A stretch of DNA of 64,000 bases from Arthrobacter sp. CDRTa11. GTDB lineage: Bacteria; Actinomycetota; Actinomycetes; Actinomycetales; Micrococcaceae. Numbering within the stretch: position 1 is the first letter of the stretch; each line of letters begins with the position of its first letter. The stretch covers positions 2,914,001-2,978,000 of the forward strand of contig NZ_CP044532.1 in the NCBI RefSeq assembly GCF_026427775.1. The letters are read 5' to 3'. A program made the translations under genes and the position numbers. The notes beneath the pieces are model-generated. The model searched no databases. It was not told the DNA's origin and saw nothing but the letters and a program-made list of their open reading frames with translations. Positions 35,010 through 44,727 of this stretch are shown here, one piece after another.

Positions 35010-35687
35010 TTAGGGGAGCGGCTCAGCCGCTTCCGGGAGGAAACCCAGGGCAGCGCGTGCCTTGCCAATGCCCGGCTCGGCCCAACGGGCTGCATATTCG
35101 GCATTGCTGCTTAATGACCTGAGCTCGGCGCGGTCAACGTAGAGGATGCCCTGAAGGTGATCGGTCTCATGCTGGACGATCCGTGCCTGCCAGCCTTCAA
35201 ACTGCCGTTCGGTGGAGACGCCACCCGGCGTTTCGAACCTGAGCAGTACCAGTTCCGGGCGAACCACCACGGCCTGCAAACCATTCAGGGACAGGCAGCC
35301 TTCAAAAAAGGCTGCGGTCTGTGAACCGACCGGGCTGTAGCGTGGATTCAGGACGCTGAGGAAGCCCAGCGGTGTCCGGTGGCGGAGCGCGGCTGCCTCC
35401 GGATCGACGTCGAACTGGTCCTCCAGCACCGCGAGCTGCAGGGGAATTCCCAGCTGCGGGGCTGCCAGTCCCACGCCCGGGGCTTCGTGCATCACGCGCC
35501 TCATCAGGCTGATCAGCTGGTCCAGTTCTGCCGGGCTGATCTGGCCGTCAAAGGCCGCTGCGTGCTGGCGCAGCACTGGATGCCCGGCCTGGACGATCGG
35601 CGGGAGTGATTCGGCAGCGAGGATCTCCTGCACTGTTTCCTGGATAAACGACGGGCTGAACGGCGTCGGGGGTGATGCTGGGTTCAT
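35010..35687 (-). CDS. def: Peptide deformylase
   Basis: A 225-residue metalloenzyme that removes the formyl group from nascent proteins. All three motifs are intact: GVGLAAPQ (71-78), EGCLSL with metal ligand C131, and QHETDHLQG with H173, E174 and H177. An N-terminal extension of about 25 residues and a C-terminal extension of about 35 residues are typical of actinobacterial forms. It is divergent from the NTF2-like gene. Confidence 0.95.
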   Translation of the reverse strand: MNPASPPTPFSPSFIQETVQEILAAESLPPIVQAGHPVLRQHAAAFDGQISPAELDQLISLMRRVMHEAPGVGLAAPQLGIPLQLAVLEDQFDVDPEAAALRHRTPLGFLSVLNPRYSPVGSQTAAFFEGCLSLNGLQAVVVRPELVLLRFETPGGVSTERQFEGWQARIVQHETDHLQGILYVDRAELRSLSSNAEYAARWAEPGIGKARAALGFLPEAAEPLP

Positions 35688-35745
35688 GGGGAAAGCCTAG
35701 CGGCGGACAAAGGCGTGGCGGCAGGCATCCGCTAGTCTCAATGCC

Positions 35746-36165
35746 ATGGCTGAACTGACCGCACCGGAGACCCTGCCCGTGGACGTCGTACTCGACTTTG
35801 TCCGGACCCTTGAGGCCGGAGGGGGCGGGGCGAAGATCCGCCGATTCCTCTCCGACGAGTTTGTGTTGGTGGAGGCGCCGCATTTGCTGGCCCCTAACGG
35901 CGCAACCCGCACCCTGGAGCAGGTACTCAAAGGTGCCGACCAGAGCTCACAGGTGGTTGCCAACCAGAAGTTCGACATTCGCCGCACCACCAGCGAGGGC
36001 GGCCGCGTTGTGCTCGAAGCGGACTGGTCAGCGACGTCCGTGATGGACCTCCGGTATTGGGATTCGGGCGAGACGATCCGGGCCAGGACCTCATCGGTGT
36101 TTGAGGTCCGGGACGGACTTATCGTCAGCCAGGACAGTTACGACTGCTACTTCCCCGGTTCCTGA
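35746..36165 (+). CDS. NTF2/SnoaL-like protein
   Basis: A 139-residue protein with the cone-shaped NTF2-like fold. An N-terminal helix (DVVLDFVRTLEAG) is followed by a beta-rich part with SVFEVRDGLIVSQDSYDCYF, the classic last strands of SnoaL-like proteins. Members can be small-molecule isomerases, hydrolases or ligand-binding proteins. No specific active-site set is recognisable. The gene ends 32 bases before the convergent monooxygenase gene. Confidence 0.8.
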   Translation: MAELTAPETLPVDVVLDFVRTLEAGGGGAKIRRFLSDEFVLVEAPHLLAPNGATRTLEQVLKGADQSSQVVANQKFDIRRTTSEGGRVVLEADWSATSVMDLRYWDSGETIRARTSSVFEVRDGLIVSQDSYDCYFPGS

Positions 36166-36197
36166 GCCCGCCGGCGCCACTGCCGCAGTGCGTCTTA

Positions 36198-37331
36198 TCA
36201 CTGCATGGTGAATCGCCTGGCGACAAGCCTGTTGACTGGCGGGACGGAGGCAATGGCCCCGATAACACCGTTCCGCAGGTCCACCCAGGGCGCCGGCAGC
36301 GGCCGGCCCAGCATCATGTTCACCTCGGACTGCCGCCGAGCGGTACGGGCGGCCTTCCGTCGGTGGAGTTCGAATGTCCGGAGGGCCTGTCCAACCGGCT
36401 GCCCCTCCAGGGCGGCAAGGATGATGGGCGCCAGTTCCTGAGCGTCGAGCCAGCCCAGGTTCATGCCCTGGCCGCCGATCGGGCTGATTTCGTGGGCAGC
36501 ATCGCCGATCAGCGCAACCCGTCCTGCCACCAGCCTGCGGGCGATGGTTGACCGGACGCTGAAACTGCTGAGCATGCTGTTGGTACCGGAGTCCAGGTCG
36601 ACGCCGGTGCGCTGCTGGACAAGCCAGGTAAGGTGCCCTGCGCTGGGGGCTGGACCCGGCTCGCTGACCCGGACTACCCAGCGGCGAAGGCCACCGGGCA
36701 GCGGGAAGGATTCCACGATCCCGCCGGCGGCAAGGAAAAGCACGGCATCCTGGCCGAAAGCTCCGGCGTCCGCAAAGTCGCCCATGACGTAGTGATCGGG
36801 GTATCTTCGGGTCCGGACGGGTATGCCGAGCAGGCTCCGCATGACTGACCTGGAGCCGTCCGCGGCTACCGCCAGGGCAGCTGAAACCTGCACCGGCGCG
36901 GTGCCGGCCGCAGCACTGATGGTGACCCGGCCGCCGTCGTCCCCTATTCCAGTGGCCCGGATCCCCCTGACCAGGGCCGCCGGATCAAGCTCACGGACCC
37001 TCCTCTCCAGGAGGGCTTCGGTCCGGAACTGCGGAAGGGCCAGGACAAACGGAAACCGGTCGGACACAGGTGTAAAGGACATGGAACCCACCGCCTTCCC
37101 CCCGCTGATGGCAAAGCCGCGGCGGATGGGCACGCCTTCGCTAACCATCTTTGAAGCGACGCCTGCCCGCTCCAGCGCCTGCAGCGCGGGCGGGTGGATG
37201 CCGATGGCCCGCGAGTGCAGGTCCCGGTGAAGCCGCTGCTCCAAGACCTGCACCGCCACGCCCTCCTGCAGGAGCAGGACGGCAAGATAAAGCCCCACGG
37301 GTCCGCCACCCACGATCACCACGTCAGCCAT
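36198..37331 (-). CDS. FAD-dependent monooxygenase
   Basis: A 377-residue aromatic-hydroxylase-type flavoprotein. VVIVGGGPVGLYLA is the FAD-binding Rossmann motif, and GRVALIGDAAHEISPIGGQGMNLGWLDAQEL is the second FAD motif. It probably hydroxylates a polyketide-derived phenol, by analogy with SrsC of Streptomyces. The start MADVV (37331) overlaps the methyltransferase stop by 8 bases, so it is the last gene of a three-gene operon that begins with the type III polyketide synthase. Confidence 0.9.
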   Translation of the reverse strand: MADVVIVGGGPVGLYLAVLLLQEGVAVQVLEQRLHRDLHSRAIGIHPPALQALERAGVASKMVSEGVPIRRGFAISGGKAVGSMSFTPVSDRFPFVLALPQFRTEALLERRVRELDPAALVRGIRATGIGDDGGRVTISAAAGTAPVQVSAALAVAADGSRSVMRSLLGIPVRTRRYPDHYVMGDFADAGAFGQDAVLFLAAGGIVESFPLPGGLRRWVVRVSEPGPAPSAGHLTWLVQQRTGVDLDSGTNSMLSSFSVRSTIARRLVAGRVALIGDAAHEISPIGGQGMNLGWLDAQELAPIILAALEGQPVGQALRTFELHRRKAARTARRQSEVNMMLGRPLPAPWVDLRNGVIGAIASVPPVNRLVARRFTMQ

Positions 37332-38025
37332 CAACGCTGCCCTTGCGGCGGACCAGCACCTGGTGGAACGGGGCGTGCGTCTCCACATTCCAGCCCGGGG
37401 GAGCGAGGGCAGCCAGCTCCGCGGGAATGTAACTGCGCCTGATGGAGGTCAGGCCATCAGCCCGGATGAAGGAGCCCCGGAAGGGAAGGGCTGCGACAGA
37501 GAACAGGGCGTAGGCAAGCGCGCTCCGCCGCAGGTCGTTATGCAGCACTGTGCGGCGTGCGAGCGCCTCGGAGTCCAGCAGCAGCTGCTGCACTTGAGGC
37601 GGCTGCAGGTGGTGCAGGACGTGGTTGGAGATCACTACGTCGTAACTGCGCCCTTCGGTCAGCAGGTCGGAACTGTGCGCCTGCCGGAATTCAACGTCCG
37701 GAACCTTCGGCCTGGCGGCGGCGAACGCATGCGCCCTCCCGTCGGGGTCGATTCCGGTGATGTGAAGCTTCAACCTGTCGTGCTCCGCCCACCTGGACAG
37801 CGTTACGGCAAGATCTCCGCCGCCGGATCCGATGTCCAGGAGAGTGGTGCCTGACTCTTCCGACAGGAGTGGCCTCAGTTCACGGGAGTAGAGCCTGCGC
37901 CAGCCCGACAGCGTCCGGTTGATGATGGCGAACTGCCGGTAGGTGCGGTCCAGGCCCCGGGGGTCGCAGTCCGGCAGGTCCATGATTTCCACGGCGTCGG
38001 AGTCCCGCCGCCGCATCCGCAACAC
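37324..38025 (-). CDS. Class I SAM methyltransferase
   Basis: A 233-residue methyltransferase with LLDIGSGGGDLAVTL as SAM-binding loop, GIDPDGRA as motif II and the VVISNHVLHHL segment. It lies 9 bases after the polyketide synthase gene and overlaps the monooxygenase gene. By context it should methylate the polyketide product. It is a soluble class I type, unlike the membrane methyltransferase SrsB in Streptomyces, so the chemistry may differ. Confidence 0.9.
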   Translation of the reverse strand: MLRMRRRDSDAVEIMDLPDCDPRGLDRTYRQFAIINRTLSGWRRLYSRELRPLLSEESGTTLLDIGSGGGDLAVTLSRWAEHDRLKLHITGIDPDGRAHAFAAARPKVPDVEFRQAHSSDLLTEGRSYDVVISNHVLHHLQPPQVQQLLLDSEALARRTVLHNDLRRSALAYALFSVAALPFRGSFIRADGLTSIRRSYIPAELAALAPPGWNVETHAPFHQVLVRRKGSVDG

Positions 38026-38034
38026 CTTGCCCTC

Positions 38035-39240
38035 TCAGGCCAGCGATTCCGCGGCTGCCTGCCCCTGGGCCAGCCCGCTGGCTGCCGGGCTCCGCAGCAG
38101 AACTTGAGGCGCCTGCCGAAGCTTGGTGAAGAGGCCCGTTTCAACAGTAAGGCCAGGCCCGAAAGCCATGGAACAGATACGTTCGTCGCCATCTTCCGGC
38201 GGCTGTTCCAGGATGTACCTCAGGACAAACAGGACCGTGGCACTGCTCATGTTTCCGTAGTTCCGCAGCGTTTCACGGGCAGGAACAAGCTGCTGGTCCG
38301 TCAGTTCCAGCCTCGACTGGACCTTGTCCAAAATGCTCCGGCCGCCAGGGTGGATGGCCCAGTGGCGGATGCCGCTGTAGGGGAGTCCCAGCACGGTGGG
38401 GTCATGAGCCAACAGTGGTTGGAGCGCGCCGACAATATGGTCATCAATAATGTGCGGTACGTAGTTTCCCAGCACCATTTCAAAACCGTGGTCCCCGATG
38501 TTCCACGCCATGGATTCCTCGCCGACGGGCGTCAGTACGGTTTCAAAGTGGTCCAGCTGCAGGAGCGCGGGTGCTTCCGGGAACTCCCGGGCAGTAACGA
38601 CGGCGGCTGCCGCGCCGTCCGCAAACAGCGCCGACCCCATGATGGTGTCCGGATCGTTGGACGTACGGACATGCAGGGAACAGAGTTCCGCGCAGACCAC
38701 CAGGACAACTGCTTCGGGATCCGCCTCGCAGAAGGACTTGGCGGCCCGCAGGGCGGGGAAAGCTGCATAGCAGCCCATAAATCCAAGGTGGTAGCGCTGC
38801 ACGGCCGGATCCAGCCCGAGGGCCCGGACTATCTTGTAGTCGGGACCCGGGTTGAAGAAGCCTGTGCAGGAGACGGTGATGAGGTGGGTGATGCCGGACG
38901 GATCCAGTTCGGGGCAGGCGTCCATGGCCGCCTGCGCAGCGTCGATAAAAAGCTTGGTGGCCTCGCGGGCAAAGATTTCATTCCGCACCTTTGTACTGGG
39001 GTTAAGCAGCAGTCCGGTGGCCGGGTCAAAGAACTGGGGATCGTCTGCCCGGAAGTCCATCGTCATTTCCTCGACAGCCGTGTAACGCGTGTCGATCGCC
39101 GCAGAGTCGAAGCAGGTGCTTACCAGTCGGGAACCAAGCCTGGACAGCCCGGGCTGCGCCGCAAAAACGTCCCTGGCTTCTGTCTGGACCAGCATCGTCG
39201 GCGGGACAGCAGTTTCCAATGAACGCAGATAGACCGTCAT
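38035..39240 (-). CDS. Type III polyketide synthase
   Basis: A 401-residue chalcone/stilbene synthase-like homodimeric enzyme. It extends a CoA- or ACP-bound starter with malonyl-CoA and cyclises the chain. The catalytic triad is complete: C157 (LGFMGCYAAF), H297 (WAIHPGGRS) and N330 (NYGNMSSAT). Bacterial relatives make alkylresorcinols, alkylpyrones or tetrahydroxynaphthalene; the starter cannot be told. The ATG at 39240 is used because similarity begins at TVYLRSLETAVP. A much longer in-frame extension upstream is not coding. Confidence 0.93.
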   Translation of the reverse strand: MTVYLRSLETAVPPTMLVQTEARDVFAAQPGLSRLGSRLVSTCFDSAAIDTRYTAVEEMTMDFRADDPQFFDPATGLLLNPSTKVRNEIFAREATKLFIDAAQAAMDACPELDPSGITHLITVSCTGFFNPGPDYKIVRALGLDPAVQRYHLGFMGCYAAFPALRAAKSFCEADPEAVVLVVCAELCSLHVRTSNDPDTIMGSALFADGAAAAVVTAREFPEAPALLQLDHFETVLTPVGEESMAWNIGDHGFEMVLGNYVPHIIDDHIVGALQPLLAHDPTVLGLPYSGIRHWAIHPGGRSILDKVQSRLELTDQQLVPARETLRNYGNMSSATVLFVLRYILEQPPEDGDERICSMAFGPGLTVETGLFTKLRQAPQVLLRSPAASGLAQGQAAAESLA

Positions 39241-39401
39241 TGCTTCATTCTTGGCGAGCGCCGCACATATGACAATGGCAAGTGGGGTCAATGCGCCTTT
39301 GAACTGCGGAGACTTGGCTCCGTGCACCCTCGGGCCGGGCCGCGGCGCCACCGTAGCGGCAGGGGCTGGACAACCTGACTGGTACGTGGCAGCATCGCGA
39401 C

Positions 39402-39851
39402 GTGACCAGCAAACCCGCCACGCCGCCGAACCTGCGGGACCTCGCCCTGCTGCGCCGCGTCCGCGACAGGATGGACCGGGAGTACACCAGGCCACTGGAT
39501 GTGGAAGCACTTGCCCGGGGGGTGAACATGTCCGCCGGACACCTCAGCCGCCAGTTCCGTCTGGCCTACGGCGAGTCGCCGTATTCCTACCTGATGACCC
39601 GCCGCATCGAACGCGCCATGGCGCTGCTGCGCATCGGTGAGCTCAGCGTCACCGAAGTCTGCTTCGCCGTCGGATGCTCGTCGCTGGGCACGTTCAGCAC
39701 CCGCTTCACCGAGCTGGTGGGTGTTCCGCCCAGCGTCTACCGGCGCGAGAGCGCCCATGCGGCGGCAGAAATCCCCTCCTGCGTGGCGAAACAGGTGACC
39801 AGACCGGTCAGGAATCGAGAAGCACGGGCCCCGGAGCCGCAGTTAGCATGA
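39402..39851 (+). CDS. Short AraC-type transcriptional regulator
   Basis: A 149-residue protein that is little more than an AraC DNA-binding domain. LDVEALARGVNMSAGHLSRQFRLAYGESPYSYL is the first HTH, and SVTEVCFAVGCSSLGTFSTRFTELVGVPPSVYR the second. It has no separate ligand-binding domain. It starts with GTG at 39402, and its stop overlaps the VOC gene in ATGA. It probably controls the VOC gene and the type III synthase side of the divergent region; that is inference. Confidence 0.9.
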   Translation: MTSKPATPPNLRDLALLRRVRDRMDREYTRPLDVEALARGVNMSAGHLSRQFRLAYGESPYSYLMTRRIERAMALLRIGELSVTEVCFAVGCSSLGTFSTRFTELVGVPPSVYRRESAHAAAEIPSCVAKQVTRPVRNREARAPEPQLA

Positions 39852-40267
39852 CTGCCATGGACATCACCATTCACTCAAGCTTCCTTCCGCACAACGATCC
39901 CGAGGCCTCGCTGGCCTTCTACCGCGACACCCTCGGCTTTGAGGTCCGCAACGACGTGGGACACGGCACCATGAGATGGATCACGGTGGGCCCGGCCGGC
40001 CAGCCCGACACATCCATCGTCCTGCATCCGCCGGCCGTAGACCCCGGCATCACCGACGACGAGCGCCGCACCATCACCGAAATGATGGCCAAGGGCACCT
40101 ACGGCATCATCCTGCTGGCCACTCATGACCTCGACGGCGTCTTCGCCAAGGTGCAGGAAAGCGACGCGGAGGTTGTCCAGGAACCGACGTCCCAGCCGTA
40201 CGGCATTCGGGACTGCGCCTTCCGCGATCCAGCGGGAAGCCTGATCCGCATCCAGGAACTGAACTGA
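39848..40267 (+). CDS. VOC family (glyoxalase-like) protein
   Basis: A 139-residue protein of the vicinal oxygen chelate fold, with [25 protein letters not shown] at the start and [23 protein letters not shown] at the end, the usual two beta-alpha-beta modules. Members include glyoxalases, dioxygenases and antibiotic-binding resistance proteins. The 4-base overlap with the AraC gene indicates co-translation. Confidence 0.88.
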   Translation: MTAMDITIHSSFLPHNDPEASLAFYRDTLGFEVRNDVGHGTMRWITVGPAGQPDTSIVLHPPAVDPGITDDERRTITEMMAKGTYGIILLATHDLDGVFAKVQESDAEVVQEPTSQPYGIRDCAFRDPAGSLIRIQELN

Positions 40268-40354
40268 GCAGAGCACAGGCTGGTTAGACTGCACGAAGCT
40301 GGACAGAGAAAGCCAGGTGACCGCGACCGCGGTCCTGTAACGGATGGAGACACC

Positions 40355-42754
40355 ATGAGCACGGCCACGGGGACGGACACACAATCGCCGGGACTGCACG
40401 TTGCAGACAGCCACGATCTGATCCGCGTGCAGGGCGCCCGGGAAAACAACCTCAAGAACGTCAGCGTCGAGATCCCGAAGCGCCGGCTGACGGTGTTCAC
40501 CGGCGTTTCCGGTTCGGGGAAGAGCTCGCTGGTGTTTGCCACCATCGCTGCCGAGTCGCAGCGGATGATCAATGAAACCTACAGCGCCTTTGTGCAAGGG
40601 TTCATGCCGTCCCTGGCTCGTCCGGACGTTGACGTGCTCGAGGGCCTCACGACTGCCATCATCGTTGACCAGGAGCGGATGGGCGCAAACCCCCGTTCCA
40701 CCGTGGGAACTGCCACTGACGCCCACGCCATGCTCCGGATTCTGTTCAGCCGGCTCGGCAACCCCTACGTCGGGCCGCCCACAGCGTTCTCCTTTAATGT
40801 CCCGACGCGCAAAGCGAGCGGGGTGATGAGCACAGAGAAGAGTGGCCGGGTAGAGAAGAGCGTTGTCCAAAACGTCGTTTACCTTGGCGGCATGTGTCCC
40901 CGCTGCGAGGGCATGGGCTCAGTCTCTGACTTTGACCTCTCTGCGCTTTACGACGAGAGCAAGTCGCTCGCCGAAGGTGCCTTGACGGTGCCCGGCTACA
41001 GCATGGATGGCTGGTACGGCCGCATCTTCAGCGGCGCAGGCTTCAATATGGACAAGCCGATCGCAAAGTTCACCAAGAAGGAAATGCAGGATCTCCTCTA
41101 CAAGGAGCCAACAAAGATCAAGGTGGAGGGCATCAACCTCACCTACGAAGGCTTGATCCCGAAGATCCAGAAATCGATGCTGTCCAAGGACGTCGAGGCG
41201 ATGCAGCCGCACATCCGGGCTTTCGTGGATCGTGCGATCACGTTTCAGACCTGCCCTGAATGCGACGGGACCAGGCTGAGCCCGGAGGCCCGCTCCTCAA
41301 AGATCCAGGGCAAGAACATCGCGGACCTGTGCGAGATGCAGATCAGCGACCTGGCCGGGTGGGTCCGCGAGCTGAAAGAGCCATCGGTGGCACCGCTGCT
41401 GAAGGGGCTGCGGCACCTGCTGGATTCGTTCGCCGAAATAGGCCTCGGCTACCTTTCACTGGACCGGCCGGCGGGCACGCTGTCCGGGGGAGAGGCCCAG
41501 CGGACCAAGATGATCCGGCACCTCGGGTCCTCCCTCACCGACGTCACCTATGTGTTCGACGAGCCCACCATCGGCCTGCACCCCCACGACATCGAGCGGA
41601 TGAATCAGCTGCTGCTGCAGTTGCGCGACAAGGGCAACACCGTGCTCGTCGTGGAGCACAAGCCAGAGACAATCGCCATTGGTGATCACGTCGTCGACCT
41701 CGGTCCCGGTGCGGGCACCGCCGGCGGTGAGGTGGTCTTCGAGGGCAGCGTCGAGGCGCTTCGGCGCAGTGACACCATCACCGGGCGGCATCTTGACGAC
41801 CGGGCTGCCCTCAAGAAGGCAGTCCGCACACCCAAGGGTGCGCTGGAGGTCCGCGGTGCGGGCACGCACAACCTGCAGAATGTGGACGTTGATGTGCCGC
41901 TCGGTGTGCTCTGCGTGGTGACCGGCGTCGCCGGCTCGGGGAAGAGCTCACTGATCCACGGCTCGGTTGCCGGGCGCGAAGGCGTGGTGGTGGTTGACCA
42001 GGGTGCCATCAAGGGCTCACGCCGGAGCAACCCCGCGACGTACACCGGCCTGCTGGAACCCATCCGCAAGGCTTTCGCCAAGGCCAACGGCGTGAAGCCG
42101 GCGCTTTTCAGTTCCAACTCCGAGGGCGCCTGCCCCAACTGCAACGGCGCGGGTGTCATCTTCACGGAACTGGGGGTTATGGCTACTGTCGAGTCGACGT
42201 GCGAGGTCTGCGAGGGCCGGCGGTTCCAGGCATCTGTCCTGGAATACACGATGGCCGGGCGGAACATCGCCGAGGTGCTGGCAATGTCCATGACTGAGGC
42301 GGAAAAGTTCTTCGGCGAAGGGGAAGCCCGTACGCCCGCCGCCCATAAGATCCTGGACCGAATCGTGGATGTTGGGCTCGGGTACCTCACCCTCGGCCAG
42401 CCGCTGACCACGTTGTCCGGGGGAGAGCGGCAGCGTGTCAAGCTTGCCACCCAGATGGCTGAGAAAGGCGATGTCTACGTCCTCGATGAACCGACCACCG
42501 GGCTTCACCTTGCCGACGTCGAGAACCTGCTGGGCCTGCTCGACCGCCTGGTCGACTCCGGAAAGTCCGTCATTGTCATTGAGCACCACCAAGCAGTGAT
42601 GGCGCACGCCGACTGGATTATCGACCTCGGACCGGGAGCAGGCCACGACGGCGGCCGGATCGTTTTCGAGGGGACGCCAACAGATCTTGTGACCAGCCGG
42701 CCAACACTCACCGGCGAACACCTCGCCGCGTATGTGGGTAGTTATGTCAACTAA
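40355..42754 (+). CDS. Short UvrA-like ABC ATPase
   Basis: A 799-residue paralogue of excinuclease subunit UvrA. It has two ABC modules with Walker [10 protein letters not shown] (near 49) and GVAGSGKSS, signature LSGGEAQR and LSGGERQR, and D-loops FDEPTIGLH and LDEPTTGLH. Zinc-binding CxxC pairs are present (CPRC, CPEC, CPNC, CEVC). It is about 150 residues shorter than housekeeping UvrA and lacks the UvrB-binding insertion, as in class II UvrA and the DrrC/UvrA-like resistance proteins. A role in self-resistance or in repairing specific adducts is plausible. Confidence 0.92.
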   Translation: MSTATGTDTQSPGLHVADSHDLIRVQGARENNLKNVSVEIPKRRLTVFTGVSGSGKSSLVFATIAAESQRMINETYSAFVQGFMPSLARPDVDVLEGLTTAIIVDQERMGANPRSTVGTATDAHAMLRILFSRLGNPYVGPPTAFSFNVPTRKASGVMSTEKSGRVEKSVVQNVVYLGGMCPRCEGMGSVSDFDLSALYDESKSLAEGALTVPGYSMDGWYGRIFSGAGFNMDKPIAKFTKKEMQDLLYKEPTKIKVEGINLTYEGLIPKIQKSMLSKDVEAMQPHIRAFVDRAITFQTCPECDGTRLSPEARSSKIQGKNIADLCEMQISDLAGWVRELKEPSVAPLLKGLRHLLDSFAEIGLGYLSLDRPAGTLSGGEAQRTKMIRHLGSSLTDVTYVFDEPTIGLHPHDIERMNQLLLQLRDKGNTVLVVEHKPETIAIGDHVVDLGPGAGTAGGEVVFEGSVEALRRSDTITGRHLDDRAALKKAVRTPKGALEVRGAGTHNLQNVDVDVPLGVLCVVTGVAGSGKSSLIHGSVAGREGVVVVDQGAIKGSRRSNPATYTGLLEPIRKAFAKANGVKPALFSSNSEGACPNCNGAGVIFTELGVMATVESTCEVCEGRRFQASVLEYTMAGRNIAEVLAMSMTEAEKFFGEGEARTPAAHKILDRIVDVGLGYLTLGQPLTTLSGGERQRVKLATQMAEKGDVYVLDEPTTGLHLADVENLLGLLDRLVDSGKSVIVIEHHQAVMAHADWIIDLGPGAGHDGGRIVFEGTPTDLVTSRPTLTGEHLAAYVGSYVN

Positions 42755-43291
42755 CTCGATTGTCCGCCTGGCATGTCCGTGCAGGGTGGGTTTTCCCGGC
42801 CGATCGCACGTTCCCGTGAAAACCTTGCACGGCATCCCGTACAGGAAACCTTGTGATTCTCGAGGCTCTGGACCGGAGCCGCGAGGAAACGCTCTGCGGG
42901 CTTCAATGAATGCCCAAATGGGGCACTTTGACGACAACATTCGAATGGAACAACTCGCACCGGGATGACACAACATCAGCAGCGATTACCACCGTTGAAT
43001 AACGCCGATAATCTACATTATGTAAAGTAAAACAGTGATTATTGCATCTGATGCACGATTCACTCCTCCTCCACCCACTGCCACCCGGTATCGCGTCACT
43101 TGAAGCCGAAATAGCCTGTGACCTGCCGAAACACCGTGCGGAGGGTCGGCCGGGCTACTCGTAAATCCACCGCGCAGGCCCTCAGGAGCTGGATTGCATC
43201 AGGCTGGAATGGCCTTCAGATCCGCGGATTTGCGCGGGTTCTGCATTAATTGCATGATTCTTGCATCCAATGCAATGTATCGGGAGGGTTC
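42755..43291. other. Gene-free AT-richer region upstream of recombinase
   Basis: This 537-bp stretch has no convincing gene. A short frame at 42732-42968 has no recognisable signature. Its right half is AT-richer than the surroundings. It contains a TACATTATGTA palindrome (43014-43024) and the TTGCAT-type palindromes listed separately. It may hold recombination or regulatory sites for the cassette that follows. Confidence 0.6.
43043..43275. repeat. TTGCAT palindrome cluster
   Basis: TGCATC-T-GATGCA (43043-43055) and TTGCAT-CCA-ATGCAA (43261-43275) are perfect inverted repeats. Extra copies of the half site TTGCATC (43194-43200) and TGCATTAATTGCAT (43242-43255) lie between and beside them. 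The last palindrome ends 16 bases before the GTG of the recombinase gene. They probably bind the HTH protein or the recombinase. Confidence 0.6.
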
Positions 43292-44389
43292 GTGGCGGTC
43301 GATTCAGCGGGACGGGTGCTCGACTTCGGCGCTGTGCGTTTCCTTCACCCGGAGGACCACGTGTTCACCCAGATGCTCACTGGCTGGCGCAACCAGCAGT
43401 TGAGCCGGAACCTGGCGTTTGGCACCATCGAGGGCCGCGAACGGCTGGTGACGCGGTTCCAGGAGTCCACTAACGAGTATCCATGGCAGTGGACGCCGGC
43501 CCACGTGGATGAGTTCTTCGGGGATCTTCGCAGCGTGAGGCATGCCGCGCAGTCCACCATCCGGAGCTACCAGGCAGCGCTGAGGGCGTTCTGCGCCTAC
43601 GCAGCGTCGCCCGAGTATGGCTGGGACCGGGTCTGCGAACAGTACTTTGGAACGCACCCTTCGCAGGTCTGCTTTGACTGGAATACCGCGGTCCATGCGC
43701 AGGCGACAGAGTCAGCTCCAGTCCGGCGCCCGTTCACCAGGCAGGAGCTGCAGGCCTTCTTTGACCGGGCCGATGACGAGGTGGACCGGATTGCGACCTT
43801 GGGCCGCAAGGGCTGGCTGCCGGCCTACCGCGACGCTGTCCTGTTCAAGGTGGCCTACAGCTGGGGGCTGCGACGCAATGAGGTCAGACACCTCCAGACC
43901 GTGGATTTTGCCCGGAACCCGCACGCCCGGGAATTCGGCAAGTACGGGGTTCTGCAGGTCCGCTATGGCAAGGCCATGAAAGGGTCTCCCCCGAAACGCC
44001 GCAGCGTCCTGACGGTGTTTGACTGGTCGGCGGAGGTCATCGCCGACTGGCTGGAACGCGGCCACCGGCACATGACCGACGGGCTGGACCTGTTCCCGTC
44101 CGAACGCGGCACCCTTGTCTCGGAGACAGCACTGAACCGCAGGTTCAACCGCTACTGCGAAGACCTGGGCCTCTCCCCCGGACTGGACATCCACTCGCTG
44201 CGCCGCTCCTACGTCACCCACCTGATCGAAGCCGGCATGGACCCCCTGTTCGTCCAGCACCAGGCTGGACACGAGCACGCCTCGACCACGGCCCTCTATA
44301 CCTCCGTCTCCAGCGACTACCGGGTCAACACGCTGCGCCGGGCCCTGGACTCCACCGTCCGGGACGCCCTGGCCGGAATGGAAGACTGA
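43292..44389 (+). CDS. Tyrosine recombinase/integrase
   Basis: A 365-residue site-specific recombinase. An N-terminal SAM-like core-binding domain (about 40-125) is followed by a catalytic domain. The residues are visible in order: Arg in WGLRRNEVRHL, Lys in YGKAMKGSPPKRR, HSLRR, GHEH and the nucleophile Tyr in TTALYTSVS. It starts with GTG at 43292, preceded by GGGAGG. The HTH gene begins 5 bases later, and the third gene overlaps that one, so the three form a unit. Confidence 0.92.
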   Translation: MAVDSAGRVLDFGAVRFLHPEDHVFTQMLTGWRNQQLSRNLAFGTIEGRERLVTRFQESTNEYPWQWTPAHVDEFFGDLRSVRHAAQSTIRSYQAALRAFCAYAASPEYGWDRVCEQYFGTHPSQVCFDWNTAVHAQATESAPVRRPFTRQELQAFFDRADDEVDRIATLGRKGWLPAYRDAVLFKVAYSWGLRRNEVRHLQTVDFARNPHAREFGKYGVLQVRYGKAMKGSPPKRRSVLTVFDWSAEVIADWLERGHRHMTDGLDLFPSERGTLVSETALNRRFNRYCEDLGLSPGLDIHSLRRSYVTHLIEAGMDPLFVQHQAGHEHASTTALYTSVSSDYRVNTLRRALDSTVRDALAGMED

Positions 44390-44394
44390 ACCTC

Positions 44395-44727
44395 ATGAAA
44401 CGAGAGATCGACTACCGGTGGCGGCTTGCAGAACTCATGGCAGCCCGGGGAATGCACAACAGCACCGACTTGAGCCCGTTGCTGAAGGAACGCGGCATCG
44501 AACTCTCTGCCTCCCAGGTCTATCGGCTCGTCACCCAGCGCCCGGAACGCGTTTCACTGATGATGATCGCTGCGCTCTGCGACATCTTCTCCTGCGGACC
44601 CGAGGACCTCGTCACCGTCACGGCCACAGATGCCAAGGTCCGCAAGGTCGCCTCCGACGCCAACGTCGTGGACCTGAACAAGACCATCCGGCCCAAACGG
44701 GCCCGCGTGATCCGCGATGACGGCTGA
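44395..44727 (+). CDS. XRE-type helix-turn-helix protein
   Basis: A 110-residue protein with a lambda-repressor-like HTH (residues 5-70: WRLAELMAARGMHNSTDLSP, then SASQVYRLVTQRPERVSLMMIAALCDIFSC) and a basic tail ending RPKRARVIRDDG. It sits between the recombinase and the zinc-ribbon gene and overlaps the latter by 11 bases. It is the best candidate to bind the palindromes upstream of the cassette, but it could also be a recombination directionality factor. Confidence 0.88.
   Translation: MKREIDYRWRLAELMAARGMHNSTDLSPLLKERGIELSASQVYRLVTQRPERVSLMMIAALCDIFSCGPEDLVTVTATDAKVRKVASDANVVDLNKTIRPKRARVIRDDG

Noticed and set aside
39241..39510. Upstream extension of the type III PKS by 90 residues
   Set aside because: The extension has low-complexity Arg/Gly/Pro sequence, overlaps the divergent AraC gene, and the family starts at the chosen ATG.
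42732..42968. Short open frames in the gene-free region after the UvrA-like gene
   Set aside because: No recognisable signature and no ribosome-binding site; they look like chance frames in GC-rich DNA.
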